Below are positions 42,799 through 51,339 of a stretch of 51,552 nt of DNA, one piece after another (within the stretch, counting starts at the first letter, position 1; every line of letters begins with the position of its first letter). The notes under the pieces were generated by a model, which made no database searches, was not told the origin of the DNA, and saw only the letters and a list, made by a program, of their open reading frames with translations. The position numbers and the translations under genes are program-made. Source of the DNA: Bacteroidota bacterium (lineage in GTDB: Bacteria > Bacteroidota > Bacteroidia > AKYH767-A > OLB10); contig JAFDWZ010000007.1 of assembly GCA_018268195.1 (NCBI GenBank), positions 1 to 51,552 on the forward strand, in the 5' to 3' direction.

Positions 42799-43749
42799 TT
42801 ATTTCCTTCGGTTTCGGAAGGCATCTATAACCTTACTCATTCCTTTTTCAAGAGGAGTAAGCTCTCTGTTGAGCAATATTTTCATTTTTGAAATATCAGG
42901 ACATCTGCGTGTCATATCACCTTCTTTCAATGCAGGCAGATGCACAATGTTCGATTTCGAATTAAGAATTTTCTTAACCATCTGAGCAAGCTCCAGTATG
43001 GTAGTTTCTTTGTCGTTGCCAATGTTGATTACATCATTCACAAAACGGTGAGTGTAGAAAGCATTTAAACAGGCCTCAATATTGTCATCCACATAACAGA
43101 ATGTTCTTGTTTGCGAACCGTCACCATAAATAGTGATATCTTGATCAATTAATGCAGCATCAATAAATTTTGACATTACAAAGTCGGTACTTTGTTTGGG
43201 GCCATAGGTGTTGAAGAATCGAAAAATAGTGAAATCGAGATCGAACTCCTGCTTATAAGCACGCAGATAAGCCTCGCCCAGGTTTTTTACAATAGCATAA
43301 GGTAAACGCGAGTTAAGCGGAGTAGTAGTTTCGTTTTGTGGATATTCTACCGGTTCGCCATAAACCTCACTGCTGCTGCTGAAATAAACACGTTTCACGC
43401 CTGTGTTTTTTGAAAGGTCTAAAACATTTTTTAATCCGGTAAGGTCTTGTAATACCCATGATGGATGATCGAGTGTACGTTTAACACCCACTACCGCTGC
43501 ATAATGAAACACATAGTCAAATCCATAGGCGTAAAAGATGGCAGAAATATCGCTGAAATCATTTACATCGGCTTTGATAAATTTTACATTATTATGTTTT
43601 GAGGGTGGCACCTTGGATATGGATCCTGTGAGCAGGTTGTCAACCACTACTACGAAATTGTCGGCATTGTCAGCTAATTTTTCGGCTAATGCACTTCCTA
43701 CAAATCCGGCTCCTCCTGTTACTAAAATGTTTCTTTTACTGTTTGTCAT
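42799..43749 (-). CDS. NAD-dependent nucleotide-sugar epimerase/dehydratase (extended SDR, UXS-like)
   Basis: A 316-residue extended short-chain dehydrogenase. NAD motif VTGGAGFVGS (residues 10-19), the catalytic Ser and YxxxK in YFSSSSEVYG and LPYAIVKN, and the C-terminal GDGSQTRTFCYVDD. That last segment and FRFFNTYGP are shared with UDP-glucuronate decarboxylase and related UDP-sugar 4-epimerases. The natural substrate is therefore a nucleotide-activated sugar, probably UDP- or dTDP-linked. It starts 6 bp after rfbA and ends at a terminator, so the two form an operon. Confidence 0.87.
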   Translation of the reverse strand: MTNSKRNILVTGGAGFVGSALAEKLADNADNFVVVVDNLLTGSISKVPPSKHNNVKFIKADVNDFSDISAIFYAYGFDYVFHYAAVVGVKRTLDHPSWVLQDLTGLKNVLDLSKNTGVKRVYFSSSSEVYGEPVEYPQNETTTPLNSRLPYAIVKNLGEAYLRAYKQEFDLDFTIFRFFNTYGPKQSTDFVMSKFIDAALIDQDITIYGDGSQTRTFCYVDDNIEACLNAFYTHRFVNDVINIGNDKETTILELAQMVKKILNSKSNIVHLPALKEGDMTRRCPDISKMKILLNRELTPLEKGMSKVIDAFRNRRK

Positions 43750-43755
43750 ATATCT

Positions 43756-44625
43756 TTATAAATGTTGATCTATTATTTTAAGTAAATATTGGCCATAGCC
43801 ACTTTTTGTCAATGGTTCAGCAACTTTTCGAAGTTGTTCTTTATCAATAAATCCATTGCGGTAAGCCACTTCTTCAATACAACCTACTTTTAACCCTTGA
43901 CGTTCTTCTATTACGTTTACAAAATTTCCGGCTTGCAACAACGAGTTGAAAGTGCCGGTGTCGAGCCATGCGGTGCCTCGTTCCAGAAGTTGTACCTTGA
44001 GTTTACCTTCTTTTAGGTAATGCTTATTTACATCGGTGATTTCATATTCGCCACGTGCACTGGGTTTAAGGTTTTTTGCAATACTCACTACTTCATTATC
44101 ATAAAAATACAATCCCGGTACTGCATAATTGGATTTAGGTTTTAATGGTTTTTCTTCTATTGACAATGCATTGAAATTACCGTCAAACTCTACCACACCA
44201 TAACGCTCGGGGTCCGATACATGGTAGGCAAATACCAAACCGCCCTGAATGTTGTTGTTGTAAGCAAGAATTCGTCCAAGACCTTGTCCATAAAAAATAT
44301 TGTCGCCTAATACCAATGCCACGGAATCATTTCCTATAAACGATTCGCCAATAACAAAAGCCTGTGCTAAACCGTTAGGCACTTTTTGCTCTTCATAATG
44401 AAAACTGCAGCCTATCTGTTCGCCCGAACCGAGAAGCCGTTTAAAGTGTGGTAAATCATGAGGTGTACTGATAATCAGAATTTCTCTGATGCCCGCCATC
44501 ATCAACACCGATAACGGATAATAAATCATCGGTTTGTCATAAACCGGCATCAACTGTTTACTCATGGCCAGAGTGAGTGGGTGTAATCGAGTACCGCTGC
44601 CTCCGGCTAAAATTATTCCTTTCAT
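43756..44625 (-). CDS. rfbA: Glucose-1-phosphate thymidylyltransferase
   Basis: A 289-residue nucleotidyltransferase making dTDP-glucose from glucose-1-phosphate and dTTP, the first step of dTDP-rhamnose and other dTDP-sugar routes. Signatures: [84 protein letters not shown]. The ATG at 44625 is chosen (a TTG precedes it). rfbB, rfbC and rfbD are not in the window; the next gene is the SDR, 6 bp on. A 25-bp inverted repeat (44675-44699) lies upstream. Confidence 0.96.
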   Translation of the reverse strand: MKGIILAGGSGTRLHPLTLAMSKQLMPVYDKPMIYYPLSVLMMAGIREILIISTPHDLPHFKRLLGSGEQIGCSFHYEEQKVPNGLAQAFVIGESFIGNDSVALVLGDNIFYGQGLGRILAYNNNIQGGLVFAYHVSDPERYGVVEFDGNFNALSIEEKPLKPKSNYAVPGLYFYDNEVVSIAKNLKPSARGEYEITDVNKHYLKEGKLKVQLLERGTAWLDTGTFNSLLQAGNFVNVIEERQGLKVGCIEEVAYRNGFIDKEQLRKVAEPLTKSGYGQYLLKIIDQHL

Positions 44626-44674
44626 CAATTAACTTCTGAAGTCAGGTTGTACGTAAAAATATCACTTGTGGTTT

Positions 44675-44699
44675 CTGAAAGTATAAAAATTACTTTCGG
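44675..44699. promoter_or_regulatory. Inverted repeat between rfbA and the radical SAM gene, possible operator
   Basis: CTGAAAGTA and TACTTTCGG are inverted copies (8 of 9 matching, 7 perfect) separated by TAAAAAT. It lies 50 bp before rfbA's ATG and 145 bp before the radical SAM start. TACTTTCG within it is 7/8 of the -7 box on the plus strand. It may bind a regulator or form part of a promoter. Confidence 0.4.
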
Positions 44700-44788
44700 C
44701 TGTAAATGTACTAATGTTGACTTAAATACCTATCAGCTAATTTAAAAACTTAATGCCGTGACTAAAACAATAACTTTTAACTACTTGT

Positions 44789-44796
44789 TACCTTTG
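44789..44796 (+). promoter_or_regulatory. -7 box for the radical SAM/SPASM gene
   Basis: TACCTTTG, exact consensus match. It is 14 bp before an in-frame GTG (44811) and 47 bp before the ATG (44844). Confidence 0.5.
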
Positions 44797-44843
44797 CAAA
44801 AAAAATACCGGTGAACCGTAATATAAGCGACCTCTCCAACCTG

Positions 44844-45842
44844 ATGAGTAAACTCACTGCAAGAAAGGTTGCGAATTTTTCGAAAGTGCTAAGCAGTTAT
44901 TATCTGTCGCGGATTACAGGTAATGCACGCCACAGAGGCATGCCTGTGAGTATTTCTGTTGAGCCAACTACCTCATGCAACCTGCGTTGCCCTGAATGTC
45001 CGAGTGGTTTGCGTGCTTTCAGCCGCCCGACAGGAATGTTGCAGCCGGCTTTTTATCAGCGTTTGATAGATGAACTTGCTCCTGAATTGTTGTATTTGAT
45101 TCTTTATTTTCAAGGCGAACCATATCTGAATACGAACCTTTTTGACATGATTCGTTATGCACATGACAAGAAAATTTATACTGCCACTTCTACCAATGCA
45201 CATTATTTGAGTGATGATAATGCCCGCAAAACGGTGGAAGCCGGTCTCGACAGACTTATTATTTCTATTGACGGCACTACACAGGAAGTTTACTCGCAGT
45301 ATCGCAAAGGCGGCTCTTTAGAAAAAGTGTTGCAGGGTGCCGAAACTATTGTTAAATGGAAAAAACAGCTTAAATCAAAAACACCTCATCTTATATTTCA
45401 GTTTCTGGTAGTAAAACCCAACGAACATCAGGTGGAAGAAGTGAAAAAACTTGCTGCCAAAATCGGGATTGATGAAGTGGCTTATAAAACGGCACAGCTT
45501 TATGATTATAAAAACGGTAATGTGCTGATGCCCGACAATATCAAATTTTCGCGCTATAAAAAAAACAAAGACGGAACATACAGCATAAAAAATCCGCTGG
45601 AAAACCATTGCTGGAAAATGTGGCATTCATCTGTAATAACCTGGGATGGAGGTATGGTGCCCTGCTGTTTTGACAAAGACGCTAAACACCAACTGGGCGA
45701 TTTACAGAAAGATTCCTTTAGTGGACTGTGGCATGGAGATACCTACAATCGTTTCAGACAGGCTGTGCTTACTTCGCGAAGCAGCATTGATATTTGTGCT
45801 AATTGTACCGAAGGCGGAAGAGTGTGGACAAAAGGTAGATAA
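44844..45842 (+). CDS. Radical SAM protein with SPASM domain, substrate unknown
   Basis: A 332-residue radical SAM enzyme. The [4Fe-4S] motif is CNLRCPECPSG (Cys45, Cys49, Cys52), preceded by VSISVEPTTS. A Ser-rich glycine motif FQGEPYLN and ISIDGTTQEVY follow in the TIM-barrel. The C-terminal SPASM domain has Cys residues in NHCWKMW, VPCCFDKDAK and ICANCTEG, which would bind auxiliary clusters. SPASM enzymes modify peptides, proteins or sugars. No peptide precursor or RiPP partner is visible nearby; adjacency to rfbA suggests, without proof, a surface-glycan context. I prefer the ATG at 44844; an in-frame GTG at 44811 is possible. Confidence 0.88.
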   Translation: MSKLTARKVANFSKVLSSYYLSRITGNARHRGMPVSISVEPTTSCNLRCPECPSGLRAFSRPTGMLQPAFYQRLIDELAPELLYLILYFQGEPYLNTNLFDMIRYAHDKKIYTATSTNAHYLSDDNARKTVEAGLDRLIISIDGTTQEVYSQYRKGGSLEKVLQGAETIVKWKKQLKSKTPHLIFQFLVVKPNEHQVEEVKKLAAKIGIDEVAYKTAQLYDYKNGNVLMPDNIKFSRYKKNKDGTYSIKNPLENHCWKMWHSSVITWDGGMVPCCFDKDAKHQLGDLQKDSFSGLWHGDTYNRFRQAVLTSRSSIDICANCTEGGRVWTKGR

Positions 45843-45916
45843 CCTACAATATTATTTAGCGAAGGATTTGTTAAGGATATTTTATTGAGCCGAGTTTTTT
45901 TTGGTAACAATTGCCC

Positions 45917-45937
45917 GCTGTAGTAAAAACATACAGC
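45917..45937 (+). other. Hairpin-forming inverted repeat after the radical SAM gene
   Basis: GCTGTA and TACAGC flank a 9-bp loop, 75 bp past the stop. No T tract follows, so it is not a standard terminator; possibly an mRNA 3' structure. Confidence 0.3.
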
Positions 45938-45996
45938 AGCTGAATTTCAGGACTCTGGAAGTAAAAATAAGCTCCTTAAATTAAAATATTATCATC

Positions 45997-46028
45997 TTGT
46001 TTTTAAATCCAAAAAAATTCTATTTTTG
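45997..46028 (+). promoter_or_regulatory. tRNA-Gln promoter: TTG-N21-TATTTTTG
   Basis: TTG (45997-45999) and TATTTTTG (46021-46028) are separated by 21 bp, matching the Bacteroidota -33/-7 architecture. The tRNA 5' end is 11 bp downstream. Confidence 0.7.
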
Positions 46029-46038
46029 CGCCCTCGTT

Positions 46039-46109
46039 TGTCCGATGGTGTAATGGTAACACTGCAGATTTTGGTTCTGCCTTTCCAGGTTCGAATCCTG
46101 GTCGGACAA
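46039..46109 (+). tRNA. tRNA-Gln (anticodon TTG)
   Basis: A complete 71-nt cloverleaf: acceptor TGTCCGA/TCGGACA, D-arm GTGT/ACAC with GGTA loop, anticodon stem GCAGA/TCTGC with loop TTTTGGT (anticodon TTG, decoding CAA), and T-arm CCAGG/CCTGG with TTCGAAT loop. CCA is not encoded. It is preceded by a good promoter and followed by an intrinsic terminator. Confidence 0.96.
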
Positions 46110-46117
46110 CAAAGAAT

Positions 46118-46148
46118 AGGCTGTTTCGTTATTTGAGCAGCCTTTTTT
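46118..46148 (+). terminator. Intrinsic terminator after tRNA-Gln
   Basis: AGGCTG (46118-46123) pairs with CAGCCT (46138-46143), followed by a run of T. It separates the tRNA from the downstream response-regulator gene. Confidence 0.75.
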
Positions 46149-46162
46149 GTTTACTTCGCTGT

Positions 46163-47518
46163 ATGAAAACCACCGCCATAACGCGTATTTTCATTGTGGA
46201 GGACGATGACTGGTACCGCGAGTTTCTGCATTATATCCTCTCTTTGAATCCCGACCATGAGGTATCAGCCTTTGCTTCGGGTAAGGAAATGTTGGCTAAT
46301 CTGCACCGCCAGCCGCATATAGTTACCGTTGATTATCATCTGCCTGATGTAAATGGAAGAGATTTGCTTACTGTTATCAGAGAGCAACAACCTGATGCCG
46401 ATTGCATCATTATTTCGGAACAACACAGCATTGATACCGTAGTTGAATTGCTGAAAAATGGGGCATATGATTACTTCGTAAAATCAAAAGAAATCAGAGA
46501 TAAACTGCTCAATACGATTGAAAAAATCAAAGAACAGCAAAAGCTGAAATCCAAAATAACAGAGCTGGAACGTGAAGTTGAACAGAAATATGATTTTCAG
46601 AATCGCCTGATTGGTGCACATCCTTCGTTTCAGAAAGTTTTTCCATTGTTGCAAAAAGCCATTTCCTCCAATATCACCGTGATGATAAGTGGTGAAACAG
46701 GTACAGGAAAAGAAGAAATTGCCAAGGCTATACACTATCATTCCAAGCAGAAGAAAGGTGCATTTGTGGCGGTAAATATGTCGGCCATACCAAAAGAATT
46801 AGCCGAAAGCGAATTGTTTGGTCATGAAAAAGGAGCATTTACCGGAGCTATTCAATCACGTACCGGTAAGTTTGAAGAAGCCAATGACGGTACACTTTTT
46901 TTGGACGAAATTGCCGACATGGATATTGCACTTCAGGCAAAATTACTGCGCGTACTACAAGAGAGAGAAGTGGTACGTGTGGGTTCTAATAAACCCATCA
47001 AAATAAATTGCAGAATTATTGCTGCCACACACCGCAACCTTGCTGCTGAGGTAAAACAAAACCGTTTCCGCGAAGACTTATACTTCCGACTGTATGGTTT
47101 GCAGATTCATCTGCCACCACTGCGTGAGCGCGGAACCGATATTTTACTCATGTCGCAGTATTTTATAAAGCAGTTTTGTAAGGAAAATAATATTGCAGCC
47201 AGAAAACTTTCTGTTGAAGCACAGAATAAACTCATGGCATATTCTTTTCCCGGAAATGTACGCGAATTGAAATCAGTTATTGAACTGGCAGTGGTGATGT
47301 CGGATACAGAGCAGATTCAAGCCGATAATCTGATTTTTTCTGAAAGTAATTTTGAAACAGAATTACTGTCGCAAGACCTAACGCTTGAACTTTATGAGAA
47401 GAAAATAATCTTACATGTGCTCGGCTTATGCAATGGTAATGTACAACAGGCTGCCGACAGATTAAGTATCGGGAAAAGCACCATTTATCGTCTTCTGAAC
47501 AAAGAAAAAGAAGGGTGA
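46163..47518 (+). CDS. Sigma-54-dependent NtrC-family response regulator
   Basis: A 451-residue regulator with three domains. The N-terminal receiver has the acidic cluster VEDDD, phospho-acceptor Asp57 (VDYHLPD) and Lys107. The central AAA+ domain (about 145-380) has Walker A GETGTGKE (177-184), the sigma-54 contact loop GAFTGA (224-229), DEIADMD and the arginine finger region RFREDLYFRL. The C-terminus is a Fis-type HTH: GNVQQAADRLSIGKSTIYRLL. It should activate sigma-54 promoters after phosphorylation. No cognate kinase is adjacent. The ATG at 46163 is used; an upstream TTG falls in the tRNA terminator. Confidence 0.95.
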   Translation: MKTTAITRIFIVEDDDWYREFLHYILSLNPDHEVSAFASGKEMLANLHRQPHIVTVDYHLPDVNGRDLLTVIREQQPDADCIIISEQHSIDTVVELLKNGAYDYFVKSKEIRDKLLNTIEKIKEQQKLKSKITELEREVEQKYDFQNRLIGAHPSFQKVFPLLQKAISSNITVMISGETGTGKEEIAKAIHYHSKQKKGAFVAVNMSAIPKELAESELFGHEKGAFTGAIQSRTGKFEEANDGTLFLDEIADMDIALQAKLLRVLQEREVVRVGSNKPIKINCRIIAATHRNLAAEVKQNRFREDLYFRLYGLQIHLPPLRERGTDILLMSQYFIKQFCKENNIAARKLSVEAQNKLMAYSFPGNVRELKSVIELAVVMSDTEQIQADNLIFSESNFETELLSQDLTLELYEKKIILHVLGLCNGNVQQAADRLSIGKSTIYRLLNKEKEG

Positions 47519-47607
47519 AAAGTGTTTCATTCTGTTCTTTTGTAAATCATTAGATAGAATTTGGTGAAAAACCTTCCTTTCAAAGCCACCTCCTAAGTCA
47601 GGAAAAC

Positions 47608-47615
47608 TATCTTTG
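47608..47615 (+). promoter_or_regulatory. -7 box for recJ
   Basis: TATCTTTG, exact consensus match, 16 bp before the recJ ATG at 47632. No clear -33 element. Confidence 0.5.
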
Positions 47616-47631
47616 TAAACCTCTTTTCAAA

Positions 47632-49365
47632 ATGAATGCAACAGAAAGTATAAAGCGTTGGGATATAAATCCTCCGGTGGAGCAGGAAGCATTGAATGCT
47701 TTGGGCAAGGAACTGAAGGATATAAATCCTGTTTTTTTAACGCTGTTGATACAACGCGGCATTACCACTTATGAGCAGGCAAATAATTTTTTTAATCCTG
47801 ATTTGTCAACCTTGCACAACCCTTTCCTGATGAAAGATATGCAAAAGGCTGTGGATCGTATTGTGCAGGCTATTGAAAAAAAGGAACGTGTACTCATCTA
47901 CGGTGATTATGATGTGGACGGTACTACTTCCGTTGCCATGGTGTATACTTATTTCAAATCGCGTTTTGCAAATTGTGATTTTTATATTCCCGATCGTTAT
48001 AAGGAAGGCTATGGTATTTCCACACAAAGTATTGAATGGGCCAAAGAGCATCAATTTAATCTGGTAATTGCTCTTGATTGCGGTATCAAGGCTGTAGATA
48101 AAATTGCTTATGCACGTTCACTGGGAATAGATTTTATAGTGTGTGATCACCATCGTCCGGGTAATGAAATTCCTGATGCCGTGGCAGTGCTCGACCCGAA
48201 ACAACAAGATTGCGCCTATCCATGTAAAGACTTATCAGGATGTGGTGTAGGGTTTAAATTGTTACAGGCATTTGCCATCAGTCAATCGCTGCCCATGCAG
48301 GAAGTTCTTGATTTGATTGACCTGGTGTCCATCAGTATTGCTGCTGATATTGTTCCTATTGTAGGCGAAAACCGCGTGCTTGCTTATTTTGGGTTACAGT
48401 TGCTCAATGAAAAACCCCGTACAGGAATAAAAGCTATTCTTGAACTTAATGCTATCAGGCGCAAGCTCAATATTTCTGATGTGGTGTTTATCATTGCCCC
48501 AAGAATTAATGCTGCAGGTAGAATGGATCATGGTAAAGCTGCTGTGCAATTGCTCATCAGCGATACCGTTAACGAAGCCAATAACAAAAGCATTAAAATA
48601 AACCAGCATAACTCCGACAGGCGTGATGCAGATAAACAAATTACAGAAGAGGCACTGATGTTAATAGATCGTGATAGTTCCTTTGAAACGAAACTTACAA
48701 CAGTTGTTTATGATGCTTCATGGAACAAAGGTGTAATTGGAATTGTAGCTTCACGACTGGCAGAAAAATATTATAGACCAACAGTGGTGTTTACCGAGAG
48801 TAATGGTCATATTGCAGGGTCAGCACGCTCAGTAAAAGATTTTGATGTGTATAATGCCATTGAGGCTTGCAGTGAATATCTGGAGCAATTTGGAGGGCAC
48901 ATGTATGCTGCCGGCCTTACTCTGAAACATGAAAACCTAGAAAACTTTAAACGAAAATTTGAAGAAGTTGTAAGCTCAACTATTGAAGAGCATATGCGCA
49001 TTCCTGTTATTGATATTGACTGCGAACTGCAACTGAAAGATATTACTCCTAATTTTTTTAATATCCTGAAAAGGTTTGCTCCTTTCGGCCCGGGCAATAT
49101 GGCACCGGTTTTTGTTTCACGCAATTGCATTTCCAGTCTTAATGGATTGCGTACCGTAGGTATGGATAATAAACATCTGAAACTTTCAGTCATTCAGAAT
49201 GGAAATACTAAACCTATCAGTGCTATAGCTTTTCAGTTAGGCGAGTATCTTACCAGAATTCAAAAACAGGAATCGTTTGATATTTGCTTCCACGTTGAAG
49301 AAAACACCTTTAACGGGAATACCGAACTTCAGCTCAACATTAAAGATATCAAATTCGAAAACTGA
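47632..49365 (+). CDS. recJ: Single-stranded-DNA-specific exonuclease RecJ
   Basis: A 577-residue 5'-3' exonuclease of the DHH family, used in recombination and base excision or mismatch repair. Motif I GDYDVDGT has Asp92, Asp94 and Asp96; motif II is ALDCG (Asp149); motif III is CDHHRPG (172-174). DHHA1 residues are in GHIAGSARSVKDF and EQFGGHMYAAGLTL, then the OB-like C-terminal domain (about 450-577). Length matches bacterial RecJ. It has its own -7 box (47608-47615). Confidence 0.97.
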   Translation: MNATESIKRWDINPPVEQEALNALGKELKDINPVFLTLLIQRGITTYEQANNFFNPDLSTLHNPFLMKDMQKAVDRIVQAIEKKERVLIYGDYDVDGTTSVAMVYTYFKSRFANCDFYIPDRYKEGYGISTQSIEWAKEHQFNLVIALDCGIKAVDKIAYARSLGIDFIVCDHHRPGNEIPDAVAVLDPKQQDCAYPCKDLSGCGVGFKLLQAFAISQSLPMQEVLDLIDLVSISIAADIVPIVGENRVLAYFGLQLLNEKPRTGIKAILELNAIRRKLNISDVVFIIAPRINAAGRMDHGKAAVQLLISDTVNEANNKSIKINQHNSDRRDADKQITEEALMLIDRDSSFETKLTTVVYDASWNKGVIGIVASRLAEKYYRPTVVFTESNGHIAGSARSVKDFDVYNAIEACSEYLEQFGGHMYAAGLTLKHENLENFKRKFEEVVSSTIEEHMRIPVIDIDCELQLKDITPNFFNILKRFAPFGPGNMAPVFVSRNCISSLNGLRTVGMDNKHLKLSVIQNGNTKPISAIAFQLGEYLTRIQKQESFDICFHVEENTFNGNTELQLNIKDIKFEN

Positions 49366-49367
49366 CT

Positions 49368-49670
49368 TTAGATTGACTTCTCTTTATTAGAAGTCTTGGT
49401 TTTGGGTTTAACCTCCAATGTTAATTCTACCGGATCGCCAATGGTTTTGCCAATTGCCTGCCGCCATTCTTTTTTAATGTTAAGCCAATGCGAACCATCT
49501 TGTTTAGGAAGCAATGTGCCTTCAATTGCCAGGTCATCAATAAATCCTTCCACATATAATGAGTCGCTGGTTTTAAGACTTTTCTGCGAATTGCGCAATA
49601 CCACATACGTTGAAACACCTTTAATATCTCTTCGGTGCAAATGCGTTTTTTGTTTTAATACCTTGCTCAT
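49368..49670 (-). CDS. DUF1905 domain protein
   Basis: A 100-residue soluble protein. The second half fits DUF1905: DGSHWLNIKKEWRQAIGKTIGDPVELTLEV; the first half is a beta-rich stretch GVSTYVVLRNSQKSL with FIDDLAIEGTLLPKQ. The domain is small, found alone or with YdeI-type sequences, and has no known activity. Its stop is 2 bp from the recJ stop on the other strand. TACTTTCG- and TATCTTTA-like sequences lie upstream (49690-49730), but none is perfect. Confidence 0.82.
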   Translation of the reverse strand: MSKVLKQKTHLHRRDIKGVSTYVVLRNSQKSLKTSDSLYVEGFIDDLAIEGTLLPKQDGSHWLNIKKEWRQAIGKTIGDPVELTLEVKPKTKTSNKEKSI

Positions 49671-49798
49671 TTATTTCCTTTTTCAGTTTATAAAGATACG
49701 ACTTAAAGCCGAAAGTATTTGTGATGAAAAGGTAAATTTCAGAATGATTTTAGTCATTCCTTAAAAACGTAGCATTAAGAAATATCAGTATATAATAT

Positions 49799-51172
49799 CT
49801 ATAGCTTCAGGAATTTCAGATTGATAATTTCTGTTTCCGTCTGAATGGTAACCTGATATATTCCTTTATTCAGCTCGGATATGTCCAGCAAAAGTTGTTG
49901 AGATATGGAAGAATTTATTTTTCTGATTACCTTACCTGAAATATCAGCTATAATAATATTTGCATTGCTAACAGAATGGTTGCTCGTGATTAAGAGATTA
50001 TCTGTAGCAGGATTGGGGTAAATGGTCCAGTTGTTTTGTGCAAGATTGTTGATGCCACTGATGATAAATTGATGACAGGAAGAAGTATCACTGCATCCGT
50101 TGGCAGTAATCACTACTGCGTAAGTTCCGTTAGCGGTGGGTGCAAATGTCTGATTCACTGCTCCTGCCACAGGAGTGTTGGTAGTACAGTTTATCCATTG
50201 ATAAACGGCACCGCCCTGATGTGCGGATAAATTATTTGCTCCCGCGGTAACAGAAGTGTCGTTTTGGGTAAGGATTAGTGTTACAATGGAATCACAGTTT
50301 ACAGACGAAGTAAGATTAAAAGGATAAGTTCCCGGTTGAGTAATGAATTGCCCGTTGTAAGCGTAAGTCTGACCAACACAAAGTGAAGCAGTAATTACAG
50401 TACTGTTGTCAATACCACTGATAAAGTTGGAGCTGTTTCCCATTAAATTAAATCCTGACATCACTCCGTTGATGTGTAGTTTTCTGTCCGGAATCACACT
50501 TATACTTGTGTTATTTCCTCCGGCTGTGCCTAAGTTCATGTCGTAGTAAATCTGCAGACCCGCAGAGTTAATATCAATTTTGTTTTTATACAGACACATC
50601 ACCTCTTCTGCAGTGAGACTTCTGTTCCACAAACCAACTTCATCCAATTTTCCATCGAGATAGTAGTTGGTGCTCTGATAAACCTGATTGCCTACCATAA
50701 ACGATTGCAACGAGTTATATATAGCACCCGAAGCAGGAACAGAATCGGTAATTAATCCATTATGATAAACGCGCAGATAAGACCCGTCATAAGTCATTGC
50801 ATAATGTTGCCAGGTATTAAGTTGCAATCCCTGCGAAACAATATTAAACTGATCGCCTGAACTATTGGTAAAGCGAGCTTCAACGGAAGAAGAAGTGTAT
50901 TGCAACAGATAGAAATCGGCATATTGATTATCTCTGAAACCGATGATGCCATCATAATCAGGAAATGAAGGAGCGGCATTTCGCGGATATACCCAACAAG
51001 CAATACTTATCTGAGTTGAACCCGAAATTAATGAGGAAGCATTTACAGCTTCCACCTGATCGTTTATGCCATCAAAATCCAATGCATTTTCAGATTGTGC
51101 ATGAGCAACTAATGATGATAAACAGGTGAGCAATGTTATCATTACAAAATGTAGAATTTTTTTCATGTTCAT
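49799..51172 (-). CDS. Secreted LamG/concanavalin-like protein with T9SS type A sorting domain
   Basis: A 457-residue secreted protein. The signal peptide ends at AHAQ (about residue 26). Residues about 30-215 form a LamG-like jelly-roll: ALDFDGINDQVEAVN, then ISIACWVYPRN, then YDGSYLRVYHNGLITDS and DGKLDEVGLWNRSLTAEEV. A short Ig-like stretch with VYQWINCTTNTPV follows. The final ~75 residues are a T9SS C-terminal domain: WTIYPNPATDNLLIT, IIADISGKVIRK, and LNKGIYQVTIQTE. It is exported across the outer membrane by T9SS; its carbohydrate or protein ligand is unknown. A second ATG two codons on is an equally likely start. TACCTTTA (51184-51191, minus strand) resembles a -7 box. Confidence 0.91.
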   Translation of the reverse strand: MNMKKILHFVMITLLTCLSSLVAHAQSENALDFDGINDQVEAVNASSLISGSTQISIACWVYPRNAAPSFPDYDGIIGFRDNQYADFYLLQYTSSSVEARFTNSSGDQFNIVSQGLQLNTWQHYAMTYDGSYLRVYHNGLITDSVPASGAIYNSLQSFMVGNQVYQSTNYYLDGKLDEVGLWNRSLTAEEVMCLYKNKIDINSAGLQIYYDMNLGTAGGNNTSISVIPDRKLHINGVMSGFNLMGNSSNFISGIDNSTVITASLCVGQTYAYNGQFITQPGTYPFNLTSSVNCDSIVTLILTQNDTSVTAGANNLSAHQGGAVYQWINCTTNTPVAGAVNQTFAPTANGTYAVVITANGCSDTSSCHQFIISGINNLAQNNWTIYPNPATDNLLITSNHSVSNANIIIADISGKVIRKINSSISQQLLLDISELNKGIYQVTIQTETEIINLKFLKL

Positions 51173-51339
51173 GAATTTGAGTGTAAAGGTAAGTGAGAAA
51201 TAAGAAATAGTTGAACATTGAGAAGTTTAATTGTGATGAATTCTGAAACAACAAGCCAATTAAACAGAAGTAACATTTCCATGAAATAGCCGTAATACGT
51301 TTGTTTTTACTATAATTGTAATATTAAAACAGAGGTAAT

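Noticed and set aside
45901..45920. Possible sigma-54 (-24/-12) promoter, TTGGTAACAATTGCCC
   Set aside because: The GG-to-GC spacing is 8 and not 10, and no gene follows at a suitable distance on that strand except the tRNA, which has a good -33/-7 promoter.
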